DNA of 64,000 nucleotides from Myxococcus dinghuensis (GTDB taxonomy: Bacteria; Myxococcota; Myxococcia; Myxococcales; Myxococcaceae). Location: NCBI RefSeq assembly GCF_024198235.1, contig NZ_JAKCFB010000026.1, positions 1-64,000 on the forward strand, written 5' to 3'. The notes under the pieces were generated by a model. The model had not been told where the DNA came from. It made no database searches and saw only the letters and a program-made list of their open reading frames with translations. Each line of letters opens with the position of its first letter. Within the stretch, counting starts at the first letter, position 1. The position numbers were made by a program, and so were the translations under genes. This document shows, in pieces, positions 23,397-32,185 of this stretch.

Positions 23397-26300
23397 TCAG
23401 GCCTCCCGGCGCCGCGCCCGGCGACCGAGCATCGGCAGGGCGAGGAGCAGCAGCGCCAGCGGAGCGAAGGTCCCCGCGCCGCCCGTGCTGCAACCGTGAC
23501 CGGAGATGACGAAGTCGTCGTTGGCGTCGAGCGGATTCGTCCCACCCGCGACCTCCTCACCGTCGCTGGCGCCACCCCCGTCGGTGTCCGCCTTGTTCGG
23601 GTCCGTCTCACCGGGGTCGAGCGCGCCGTTGTGGTTGGCGTCCTCCACACCGTCCTTCAGGCCGTCGCCGTCCGTGTCGGGGTTGAGGGGCTGGGTGGGG
23701 TTGGCACCCTTCACCTCGACGCCGTCCGACAGGCCGTCGTCATCCGTGTCCGCGTCGTTCGGGTCCGTCTCCGTGGCGTCGACGCGGCCGTTGTGGTCGG
23801 CATCCTCCTCGCCGTCCTTCAGCCCGTCGTTGTCGGTGTCGGGCCGCTTCGGGTCGGTGGTGGTGCTCGGGTCCGCGTCCGGGCGGAAGTTCGGCGAGGA
23901 GCGGTCCGTGTCCGCCGGAGCGGTCTCCGCCGTCACGCCCATCTCCGTGCCATCCAGCAGCCCGTCGTTGTCGCTGTCCGGGTCCAGCGCGTCGATGAGG
24001 CCGTCCCCGTCCGTGTCGGTGATGCCGTCCACGCCGTCCGGCACGCCGTCGGAGTCGGAGTCCGCGTTGTGCGGATCCATCCCCAGGGCGATTTCGGTCG
24101 CGTCGTCGACACCGTCGAGGTCGGCGTCCACGTCGTCCGCGGCGAGCAGCGGGTTGGTCTCGCCCGGGTCGACGCGGCCGTTGTGGTTGGCGTCCTCGAT
24201 GCCGTCGCGCACGCTGCCGCCATCCGTGTCGGGGTTGAGCGGGTCCGTCACCGTCGACGGGTCCGCGTCCGGCGTGAAGCGCGTCATGTCCGTGCCGGTG
24301 CCCTGGGGCTGCGTCAGGCCCAGCTCCAGGCCGTCCGCGAGCAGATCGCCGTCGGTGTCCGCCTTCTTCGGGTCGGTCTCGCCCTCGTCGACGATGCCGT
24401 TGTGGTTGGCGTCCTCGTTGCCGTCCAGCAGGCCGTCGTCGTCCGTGTCGTCATCGAGCGGATCCGTCCCGGCGACCTTCACCTCGATACCGTCCGGCAG
24501 GCCGTCGCCGTCCGTGTCGGGGTCGTTCGGGTCGGTGCCCAGCGCGAGCTCCTCGGCGTCCGTGAGGCCGTCTCCGTCCGCGTCGGCGGTGACGACCCAG
24601 GCGTAGCTGGCCGGCGTGTCATCCACGTTGCCCGCGGCGTCCACCGCGCGGACGCTGAGGGTGTGTGCCCCCACCGCCAGGTCGGTGAAGGTGACCGGGT
24701 CCGTGCACGGCGCGTACGCCGCGCCGTCCAGGCTGCACTCGTAGGTGACGCCCGCCTCGTTGGAGTCGAAGTCGAACGTGGCCTGCGCGGGCGCGTCGGC
24801 CAGCGGAGGACCGCTCACGATCTGGGTCTCCGGCGCCGCCGTGTCCACCGTCCAGGTGAACGTGGCCGGCGTGGGGTCCACGTTGTCGTCCTCGTCCCGC
24901 GCGCGGACCGCCAGTGTGTGCTCACCGTCCGCCAGACCGGTCAGCTCGTGGGGGTTGTCGCACGAGGCGAAGGGCGCGCCGTCCAGGCTGCACTCGTACG
25001 TCACCGGCGACTCGTCCGAGGCGAAGCCGAACGTCGCGGAGGTCTGGCGCGCCACGATGGCGGGCGTCTGGGTGAAGGACGTCTCCGGGGGGAGCGCGTC
25101 CACGGAGAACGTGCGCGTGACGGGGGTGCTCGTGTTGCCGGCCTCGTCCGTCGCGGTGACGGAGACGGTGTGCTCCCCGTCCGCGAGCACCGTGCCGGCC
25201 GGGAACGTCCAGGTCCCGGAGCCATCCACCTCCACCGTGCCGAGCGTGACGCCGTCCACGACCACCGTCACCTGGCTGCCGGGCTCGGCGGTGCCGGTGT
25301 ACGTCACGGCGTTGGTGTCCAGCTCGTCACCGCTGGCGGGGAAGGTGATGGCGACCGCCGGAGCGACGGTGTCCACCGTCCACGTGTGCTCGGCGGGCGT
25401 GGCGTCCACGTTGCCGGCGGCGTCCTTCGCGCGGACCGCGAGGGTGTGCTCGCCATCCGCCAGGGGACCGAACTCCGCCTGGGCACCACACGCCACGAAG
25501 GGCGCGCCGTCCAGGCTGCAGGTGTACGTCACCGGCGACTCGTTGGAGGAGAAGACGAAGGCCGCGGTGGCCACGTTCGTCAGGGGCGCGGGGCCGCTGT
25601 CGATGGCCGTGTCCGGAGCCGTGGTGTCCACCGTGAAGGTGACGCTCGCCGGCGCGCTCGTGTTGCCCGCGGCGTCCGTCGCCGTCACGACGGCGGTGTA
25701 GGGGCCGTCCGCCAGCGACACCGGCAGGGTGAACGACCAGCCGCCCGACCCGTCCACGGGGAAGGGGCCGTAGGTCGTACCGCCCACCGTCACCGTCACG
25801 CTGGTCGCGTCCGTCGCGGTCCCCGTCAGCGTCACGATGCTGGAGTCGAGCAGCGCGCCGTCGGTCGGCGAGGCGATGATGGGCGCGGCCGGCGGCGTCA
25901 GGTCCACCGTCCAGGTGTACTCGGCGGGCGTGCTGTCCACGTTGCCCGCCGCATCCACCGCGCGGACGGCCAGCGTGTGCTCACCCTCCGCGAAGCCCTC
26001 GAAGGTGACCGGGCTGGAGCAGGCCACCCAGGCCGCGCCATCCACGCTGCACTCGAAGGTGGAGCCGGGCTCGTTCGAGGCCAGCTCGAACGTCGCGTCG
26101 ACCGCATGGGTCGGTGAGGCCGGGCCGGAGACGACGGCCGTATCGGGCTCCGTCGTGTCCACCGTCCAGGTGTACACCGCCGGCGTCGGGTCCACGTTGC
26201 CCACCGCGTCCACGGCGCGCACTCGCAGCTCGTGGTCGCCGTCCGCCAGGTTGGAGAGGGTCAGCGGCGTGTCGCAGGCGACGTACGCCGCGCCGTCCAG

Positions 26301-29300
26301 GCTGCACTGGTAGCCCACGGCGTCAGCGTCGGCGCTCAGCTCGAAGGTGGCCGACGTCTCGCGCGTGAGCTGCGCGGGGCCGGAGTCGATGGCGGTCTCG
26401 GGTCCGGTCAGGTCGATGGAGAAGCCATGCGACGTCGTGCCGGACGTGTTGCCCGCCGCGTCCACGCCCGTGGCGACCACGGAGACGGGACCCTCGGGCT
26501 GCGCCGTGGGGAGGGTGAACGTCCAGTCGCCGCCGGCGTTCACCGGGATGGGCCCGTACGTGGCCTCGCCCACCGTGAGGTAGACCTGCGTGTTCGGCTC
26601 GGCCGTGCCCGTGAGGGTCGGCGTCGCGGTGCCCACCACGGAGCCGTTGGCGGGAGAGGTGATGGTCGGCGCGCTGGGGGCCGTCCGGTCCACCGTCCAG
26701 GTGTGCGTCGCGGGGCTCGGGTCGAAGGTCCCCAGGGCGTTGGCCGAGCGGACCGCGAACTGGTGCGTGCCCTCGGACAGGTCGGAGTACGTCACCGGAC
26801 TGACGCACGTCGTGAAGGCGGCGCCATCCAGGCTGCACTCGAAGCGGACGCCGCCGTTCTCCGTGCGCAGCGCGAAGGTGGCGGTCGTCTCGCGGGTGAA
26901 CACGGCCGGAGCGGAGTCGATGAACGTCTCCGGCGTGGACAGGTCGATGACGAAGTCGTTGGAGGCCGCCTCGCTCGTGTTGCCCGCCGTGTCCGTCGCG
27001 GTGGCCTCCACGGTGTGCGGGCCCTCGGCCAGCGCGGCGGGGCTGGGGAGGCTCCAGTGGCCGTCGAGGTCCGCCGTCACGGTGCCCACCACGTCGCCGT
27101 CCACCTCCACCGTCACCTGGGCGAGCGGCTCGGCCGTGCCCGTGAAGACGGGCTGCGCGGTGGCGATGGTCGTTCCGTCGGCCGGAGCGGTGATGACCGG
27201 CGCGTCCGGAGCCACCGTGTCCACCGTGAACTGCGTGGGCGCGCTGGGCACGCTCACGTTGCCCGCGGCGTCCGTGGCGGTCGCCGTCACCGAGTGCGGT
27301 CCCTGGGCCAGGTCGACCGCGGGCGTGAAGGTCCACTCGCCCGTGGGGCTCACCGGGGCCGTGCCGAGCACCGTGCCATCCACCGTCACGGTGACCACCG
27401 TGCCCGGCTGCGCCGTGCCGGAGATGGCCGGGCGCTGCGTGGGCACCGTCACGCCCTGGGCGGGCGCGACGATTTCGGGCGCGTCCGGCGCCGTGGTGTC
27501 CACCGTCCAGGTGTACGTCGCGGGCGTCGGGTCCACGTTGCCCGCCGCGTCACGGGCGCGCACGGACAGGGTGTGGCTGCGCTCGGAGAGGCTCGAGAAC
27601 GTCACCGGGTTGGTGCAACTGGAGTACGCCGCCCCATTGAGCGAGCACTCATACGTCACCCCCGTCGTGTCGCTGCTGAAGCCGAACGTGGCGCTGGTGG
27701 CGTTGGTGATGGAGGCCGGGTGCGTGGTGATGGTCGTGTCCGGAGGCGTCGTGTCCACCGTCCAGGAGCGGGTGGCGGGCGTGGCGTCCACGTTGCCGGC
27801 GGCGTCGCGCGCGCGGACCGACAGCGTGTGGTTGCCCTCCGCCAGGCTGGAGAACGTCACCGGGTTCGTGCAGGCCGCGTAGGCGCCGCCATCCAGCGAG
27901 CACTCGTACGTGACGCCGGACTCCGGGCTGCTGAACCCGAACGTCGCGTTGGCGGTGTTGGTCAGACCGGACGGCCCGCTGGTGATGGTCGTGTCCGGCG
28001 CCGTGGTGTCGATGCTCCAGGTGTACGTCGCGGGCGTGGGGTCCACGTTGCCGGCGGTGTCGCGGGCGCGCACGGACAGGGTGTGGCTGCCGTCCGCGAG
28101 CCCCGTGAAGGTCTGCGGGTCGGTGCAGGTCGCGAAGGCCGCGCCGTCGAGCGAGCACTCATACGTCACCGGCGACTCGGTGGCGTTGAAGTCGAACGTG
28201 GCCGACGAGGAGTTGGCGACCGGCGGCGGGGTGCTGGTGAACGTCGTGTTCGGAGGCGTGGTGTCCACGGTCCAGGTGCGGGTGGCGGGCGTGGGGTCCA
28301 CGTTGCCCGCCGCGTCCACCGCGCGGACGCTGAAGGTGTGGGAGCCGTCCGCGAGCCCCGTGAGCGACCGGGGGCTGGTGCAGGCCGCGTAGGGCGCGCC
28401 ATCGAGCGAGCACTCGAACGTCGCCGGGCTCTCCGTGGCGGTGAAGGTGAAGCTGGCGGTCGTGGCGGACGTCGTCCCCGTGGGGCCGCCCGACAGGACG
28501 GTGTCCGGAGGCGTCGTGTCGATGGACCACGTGTACGTCGCGGGCGTGGCGTCCACGTTGCCCGCGGCGTCGCGCGCGCGGACCTCCAGCGTGTGATTGC
28601 CCTGCGCCAGGCTGGTGAACGTCACCGGGTTGGTGCAGGCGACGAACGCCCCACCGTCCAGACGGCACTCGTACGTCACGTTGCTCTCGTTGGAGCCGAA
28701 GTTGAACGTGGCCGACGTCGAGTTGGTCGACGGGGGCGGGGTGCCGACGAAGGACGTGTCCGGCGCCACCGTGTCCACGGTCCAGGTGCGGGTGGCGGGC
28801 GTGGCGTCCACGTTGCCGGCGGCGTCGCGCGCGCGGACCTGGAGCGTGTGGCTGCCCTGCGCCAGGCTGGTGAACGTCACCGGGTTGGTGCAGGCCGCGA
28901 AGGCCGCGCCGTCGAGCGAGCACTCGTACGTCACCGGCGACTCGGTGGCGTCGAAGTCGAACGTGGCGCTGGTGGAGTTCGTCGCGCCGGAGGGGCCGCT
29001 GACGATGGAGGTGTCGGGGGCCGCCGTGTCCACGGTCCAGGTCCGGGTGGCGGGCGTGGCGTCCACGTTGCCCGCGGCGTCACGCGCGCGGACCGACAGG
29101 GTGTGGCTGCCCTGGCTCAGGCCGCTGAAGGTGGCCGGCGACGCGCAGGCGGTGTAGGCCGCGCCGTCGAGCGAGCACTCGTACGTCACTGGCGACTCGG
29201 TGGCGTTGAACGTGAAGGAGGCGCTGGTGGAGTTCGTCGCGCCGGAGGGGCCACTGACGATGGAGGTGTCGGGGGCCGCCGTGTCCACCGTCCAGGTGCG

Positions 29301-31649
29301 CGAGGCGGGCGTCGCGTCGATGTTGCCCGCGGCGTCGACGGCGCGCACCTGCAACGTGTGGCTGCCCTGGGCCAGGCCGGTGAACGCCGAGGGGTTCGCG
29401 CAGGCCGCGAAGGCCCCGCCGTCGAGCGAGCACTGGTAGCTCACCCCCGTCTCATTGGAGGAGAAGGTGAAGTTGGCGGTGGTGCTGTTCGTCGCCCCCG
29501 AAGGACCCGAGACGATGGTGGTGTCCGGAGCCACGGTGTCCACCGTCCAGGTGCGCGAGGCGGGCGTGGGGTCGATGTTGCCCGCGGTGTCCCGCGCGCG
29601 CACGTCGAACGTGTGGGAGCCCTGCGCGAGCGAAGTGAAGCTGACGGGGGGCGTGCAGGCGGTGAACGCCCCGCCGTCCAGCCGGCACTCGTAGGTGACC
29701 GGGGACTCGTTGGCGGTGAACGTGAAGGTCGCGCTGTTCGTGGCGACCGAGCCGGTGGGGCCGGAGGTGATGGTGGTGTCGGGCGCCACGGTGTCGACGC
29801 TGAAGGTCACCTGCGTGGCCGGGCCGGTGTTGCCCGCCGGGTCCGTGGCCGTGACGGAGGCCGTGTGGCTGCCCTCCGCCAGCGGCGTGGCGCCGATGCA
29901 GGTCCAGGCGCCGGTGCTCGCGTTGGCCGTCGTCGTGCAGACGACCGTGCCGCCGATCACCACCTTCACCGTGCTGCCGGGCTCCGCGGTGCCGGAGAAG
30001 ACGGGCGTGTTGGTCGGCACGGTGCTGCCGTTCGCGGGCGTCGTCACCACGGGCGCGGCGGGGACCGTCACGTTGATGGTCGTCGGGCCGGTGGTGGAGG
30101 AGGACGGGGAGCTGTTCGAGGAGCTGGCGGGCGCGCCACGCTCGCCCGCGGCGGTGATGGTGGCCTGGTTGGCGATGACCCCGGAGGCGGAGGGGTTCAC
30201 CACCGCGCGGAAGCGCACCGTGGTGCTCTGGTTGAGCTGGAGGGTGCCGCCCAGGGTCGCGGTCGCGCCGGTGCCGATGCGCACGGTGATGACGCCCGTG
30301 GGGCTGACCTCGCCCACGTCGTCGCCGGCGAAGTCCGTCAGCGGGCCCGCGTTCGGGCCGGAGACGATCTCCAGCGAGTTCGGCACGTAGGAGAGCTGGG
30401 CGGGGAGCGGGTCGGAGAAGACGGTCTCGATGCTGACGTCGTCGCCCGTGTTGGTGGTGACGATGGAGTACTCGATGAGGTCGCCGCCGCGCAGCGACCC
30501 GTCCGGCCGCGGGTTCACCGGCGCCGCCGTCTTGTAGGTGTTGGTGAAGTCCGGACGCACGGTGGCGATGGACGTCGCGAACGCGCCGAGGACGTAGGAG
30601 TCACCCGACGACGTCGCCGTCACCGTCATCGACGTGGCGCCGCCCGTCACGCGGTTGGTGATGTCCACCACGTCCAGGTCGATGCCGGACATGCTCGCCT
30701 GCGCGCCGGACAGCCGGGGCAGGTCGTTGGCGTGGCTGGCGGGCGTGCCGAGCACCGAGCGCGAGCTGTTGAAGAAGTTGTTCGCGGGGTTGGCGGCGTC
30801 GGAGATGCTCACGCCGTTGACGAGGAACTGGTCGCCGGTGCGCGTGGCGTCACCCTCGTAGGCCAGCACGCCCAGCTTGGCGTCGAAGCCGTTCGGGGGG
30901 ACGTTGAAGCCGGACAGCGTCACCGTCTGGGGATTGCCGTTGCTGACGTAGTCCAGGCCGTCGAAGAGCGTCAGGTTGCGGATGGGCGAAGTCGGGTGCC
31001 GGTAGAACACCACCAGGGCCCACGCGCTGAACGTGTCGGTGTTGTTGAGGTTGGTGAGCGGCGCGGAGTCCACGTCGCTCACCTCGTAGACGCCCGTGCC
31101 ATTCGCGGCCACCAGGCTGGTGACGTCCGCGGAGGACTCGTAGATGTAGCGGCCGTTCGGCGCGTAGCTGTGCGACACGTCCGCCGTCACCATCTGCGTG
31201 AACACGCCGGGGCGGCTGAACTCCGCGGTGGTGTCCGGGGTCCGCTGGTTCGTCGTGGTCGACAGGTGCGCGGCCCAGTACAGGCGCGCGTACGTCACGA
31301 CGGCGCCCGTGGGAATCACCAGCGCGGCCCGGGTGCGGGCGTTGGTGGCCGTCACCGAGGTGTTCGCGAGCGCGACGCCCGACTCGATGGTCCAGTAGAC
31401 GTCCACCGCGTCATCCGACGTGTTCGACCCGCAGGCGCCCACCGTGCCGATGAGGGGCGCGGGGACGCTCGCCGCGCAGTCGTGGGCCAGCGTGTTGCCC
31501 ACCATCAGGATGTCGCCGCGTTGATCCACGGTGTGGCGCAGGACGGGCGCGGCCACCGCCTGACTCGCCCACGCGGCGAGCAGGAGGGCGAGCGCCCCCT
31601 GGAGACGCGCCGGAAAACGGCCGACACGACGGAAGAAGGTCGAGGACAT
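23397..31649 (-). CDS. Giant Ig-like repeat surface protein with TSP3 repeats and MYXO-CTERM-like tail
   Basis: The 2750-residue protein has a signal peptide (about residues 1-36), an N-terminal globular part to about 365, and a DUF11-type domain at about 366-520 (IEYSIVTTNTGDDVSIETV). About 1800 residues of Ig-like modules follow. Fifteen are of one type, about 85 residues each, with a conserved C-x9-C pair in the YECSLDGAAFAAC-like hairpin and an AGNVDATPA-like end; six are longer bacterial Ig modules with TGTAEPG-like loops. A calcium-binding thrombospondin-type-3 region (DxDxDGLxD repeats) spans about 2353-2715. The end is GCSTGG, a hydrophobic helix and an RRARRRE cluster, which matches the MYXO-CTERM sorting tail. 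It is probably cell-surface attached. Large proteins of this kind in Myxococcus include AgmC, linked to adventurous gliding; that identity is a guess. ATG 31649 precedes the signal peptide; upstream frame is not signal-like. Confidence 0.85.
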   Translation of the reverse strand: MSSTFFRRVGRFPARLQGALALLLAAWASQAVAAPVLRHTVDQRGDILMVGNTLAHDCAASVPAPLIGTVGACGSNTSDDAVDVYWTIESGVALANTSVTATNARTRAALVIPTGAVVTYARLYWAAHLSTTTNQRTPDTTAEFSRPGVFTQMVTADVSHSYAPNGRYIYESSADVTSLVAANGTGVYEVSDVDSAPLTNLNNTDTFSAWALVVFYRHPTSPIRNLTLFDGLDYVSNGNPQTVTLSGFNVPPNGFDAKLGVLAYEGDATRTGDQFLVNGVSISDAANPANNFFNSSRSVLGTPASHANDLPRLSGAQASMSGIDLDVVDITNRVTGGATSMTVTATSSGDSYVLGAFATSIATVRPDFTNTYKTAAPVNPRPDGSLRGGDLIEYSIVTTNTGDDVSIETVFSDPLPAQLSYVPNSLEIVSGPNAGPLTDFAGDDVGEVSPTGVITVRIGTGATATLGGTLQLNQSTTVRFRAVVNPSASGVIANQATITAAGERGAPASSSNSSPSSSTTGPTTINVTVPAAPVVTTPANGSTVPTNTPVFSGTAEPGSTVKVVIGGTVVCTTTANASTGAWTCIGATPLAEGSHTASVTATDPAGNTGPATQVTFSVDTVAPDTTITSGPTGSVATNSATFTFTANESPVTYECRLDGGAFTACTPPVSFTSLAQGSHTFDVRARDTAGNIDPTPASRTWTVDTVAPDTTIVSGPSGATNSTTANFTFSSNETGVSYQCSLDGGAFAACANPSAFTGLAQGSHTLQVRAVDAAGNIDATPASRTWTVDTAAPDTSIVSGPSGATNSTSASFTFNATESPVTYECSLDGAAYTACASPATFSGLSQGSHTLSVRARDAAGNVDATPATRTWTVDTAAPDTSIVSGPSGATNSTSATFDFDATESPVTYECSLDGAAFAACTNPVTFTSLAQGSHTLQVRARDAAGNVDATPATRTWTVDTVAPDTSFVGTPPPSTNSTSATFNFGSNESNVTYECRLDGGAFVACTNPVTFTSLAQGNHTLEVRARDAAGNVDATPATYTWSIDTTPPDTVLSGGPTGTTSATTASFTFTATESPATFECSLDGAPYAACTSPRSLTGLADGSHTFSVRAVDAAGNVDPTPATRTWTVDTTPPNTTFTSTPPPVANSSSATFDFNATESPVTYECSLDGAAFATCTDPQTFTGLADGSHTLSVRARDTAGNVDPTPATYTWSIDTTAPDTTITSGPSGLTNTANATFGFSSPESGVTYECSLDGGAYAACTNPVTFSSLAEGNHTLSVRARDAAGNVDATPATRSWTVDTTPPDTTITTHPASITNATSATFGFSSDTTGVTYECSLNGAAYSSCTNPVTFSSLSERSHTLSVRARDAAGNVDPTPATYTWTVDTTAPDAPEIVAPAQGVTVPTQRPAISGTAQPGTVVTVTVDGTVLGTAPVSPTGEWTFTPAVDLAQGPHSVTATATDAAGNVSVPSAPTQFTVDTVAPDAPVITAPADGTTIATAQPVFTGTAEPLAQVTVEVDGDVVGTVTADLDGHWSLPSPAALAEGPHTVEATATDTAGNTSEAASNDFVIDLSTPETFIDSAPAVFTRETTATFALRTENGGVRFECSLDGAAFTTCVSPVTYSDLSEGTHQFAVRSANALGTFDPSPATHTWTVDRTAPSAPTITSPANGSVVGTATPTLTGTAEPNTQVYLTVGEATYGPIPVNAGGDWTFTLPTAQPEGPVSVVATGVDAAGNTSGTTSHGFSIDLTGPETAIDSGPAQLTRETSATFELSADADAVGYQCSLDGAAYVACDTPLTLSNLADGDHELRVRAVDAVGNVDPTPAVYTWTVDTTEPDTAVVSGPASPTHAVDATFELASNEPGSTFECSVDGAAWVACSSPVTFEGFAEGEHTLAVRAVDAAGNVDSTPAEYTWTVDLTPPAAPIIASPTDGALLDSSIVTLTGTATDATSVTVTVGGTTYGPFPVDGSGGWSFTLPVSLADGPYTAVVTATDAAGNTSAPASVTFTVDTTAPDTAIDSGPAPLTNVATAAFVFSSNESPVTYTCSLDGAPFVACGAQAEFGPLADGEHTLAVRAKDAAGNVDATPAEHTWTVDTVAPAVAITFPASGDELDTNAVTYTGTAEPGSQVTVVVDGVTLGTVEVDGSGTWTFPAGTVLADGEHTVSVTATDEAGNTSTPVTRTFSVDALPPETSFTQTPAIVARQTSATFGFASDESPVTYECSLDGAPFASCDNPHELTGLADGEHTLAVRARDEDDNVDPTPATFTWTVDTAAPETQIVSGPPLADAPAQATFDFDSNEAGVTYECSLDGAAYAPCTDPVTFTDLAVGAHTLSVRAVDAAGNVDDTPASYAWVVTADADGDGLTDAEELALGTDPNDPDTDGDGLPDGIEVKVAGTDPLDDDTDDDGLLDGNEDANHNGIVDEGETDPKKADTDGDLLADGLELGLTQPQGTGTDMTRFTPDADPSTVTDPLNPDTDGGSVRDGIEDANHNGRVDPGETNPLLAADDVDADLDGVDDATEIALGMDPHNADSDSDGVPDGVDGITDTDGDGLIDALDPDSDNDGLLDGTEMGVTAETAPADTDRSSPNFRPDADPSTTTDPKRPDTDNDGLKDGEEDADHNGRVDATETDPNDADTDDDGLSDGVEVKGANPTQPLNPDTDGDGLKDGVEDANHNGALDPGETDPNKADTDGGGASDGEEVAGGTNPLDANDDFVISGHGCSTGGAGTFAPLALLLLALPMLGRRARRREA
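23530..24590 (-). repeat. Thrombospondin type-3 (calcium-binding) repeat region
   Basis: This coding repeat consists of short units such as DTDGDGLPDGIE, DANHNGRVDPGETNP and DTDDDGLSDGVE, with regularly spaced Asp and Asn typical of calcium-binding TSP3 repeats. It links the Ig-like modules to the C-terminal anchor of the giant protein. Confidence 0.85.
24590..30075 (-). repeat. Coding tandem repeats: 15 Cys-pair modules and 6 Ig-like modules
   Basis: The unit length is about 255 bases for the Cys-pair modules. Neighbouring modules are very alike in the 28000-29500 stretch and more divergent in 24600-27500, so recent unequal crossing-over is likely in the former. The six Ig-like modules are one at the start of the array (about 30060-29820) and five interspersed in the divergent half. 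Confidence 0.85.
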
Positions 31650-32185
31650 GGAGGTACCAGGGCGTGCGGGAAGGAGAGCCGGGCGCGGGAGGTCGCAATC
31701 CACCTGGAGCCATGCGACAGCAGTCGAGGATTCGCCGGGGGGCGCGAAATCCCCGCGAGATGGCCGTCGCTGGGGGGAATGCTCGTCGGAGGAGGGCGTT
31801 CGCTCAGTCACGCCGCGTCCGAAAAGCAACACGGGTGCCAGCGTGAAACATCGCGATCACCCCATGGCTGTCTGGTTTTGATGCCGCTTCAGCCGGGGTC
31901 GGCGACACGCGTGTCCGAAGGCTGGATCCGGATTCTGGAATCCGGACGAGCGCCTGTCGTCGACGTCGCGCGGGCTCGACGAACGGTAGTCACGGATTGC
32001 TGATTTGAATCACGTCGGAGGAAGCGGCGCGTCGTCACACGGAGCGATGTCTCACTCGTACGTGGAGACGTCTCATGCGCCTTGTCTCGAGCAAGCGGGC
32101 GGGCTCGACACAGGGCTCGACCCAGGTCGGCGGCGACCGCGATGCCGCCGTCGCCGACCTGTCGAGGCCACCTCGCATCAGCGAA
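31650..32185. other. 536-base upstream region of the giant protein gene
   Basis: No gene is recognised. The region lies upstream of the giant protein gene and downstream of the phospholipase gene, both on the minus strand. It contains the hairpin at 32124-32160 on the phospholipase side and a less GC-rich stretch around 31990-32020 that could hold a promoter. The ribosome binding site for the ATG at 31649 is poor. Confidence 0.5.
32124..32160 (-). terminator. Hairpin after the PI-PLC gene
   Basis: AGGTCGGCG at 32124-32132 pairs perfectly with CGCCGACCT at 32152-32160. It lies 26 bases beyond the stop of the minus-strand phospholipase gene. Confidence 0.5.

Noticed and set aside
30000..30075. 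CRISPR-like or minisatellite array in the repeat protein gene
   Set aside because: The periodicity is a coding repeat of about 255 bases with protein-level conservation, without spacers or direct-repeat palindromes.
26232..32003. Long plus-strand frame opposite the giant repeat protein
   Set aside because: It is the antisense of the tandem repeats, so it also looks repetitive, but the composition is dominated by Gly, Arg, Val and His with no signal peptide or family match.
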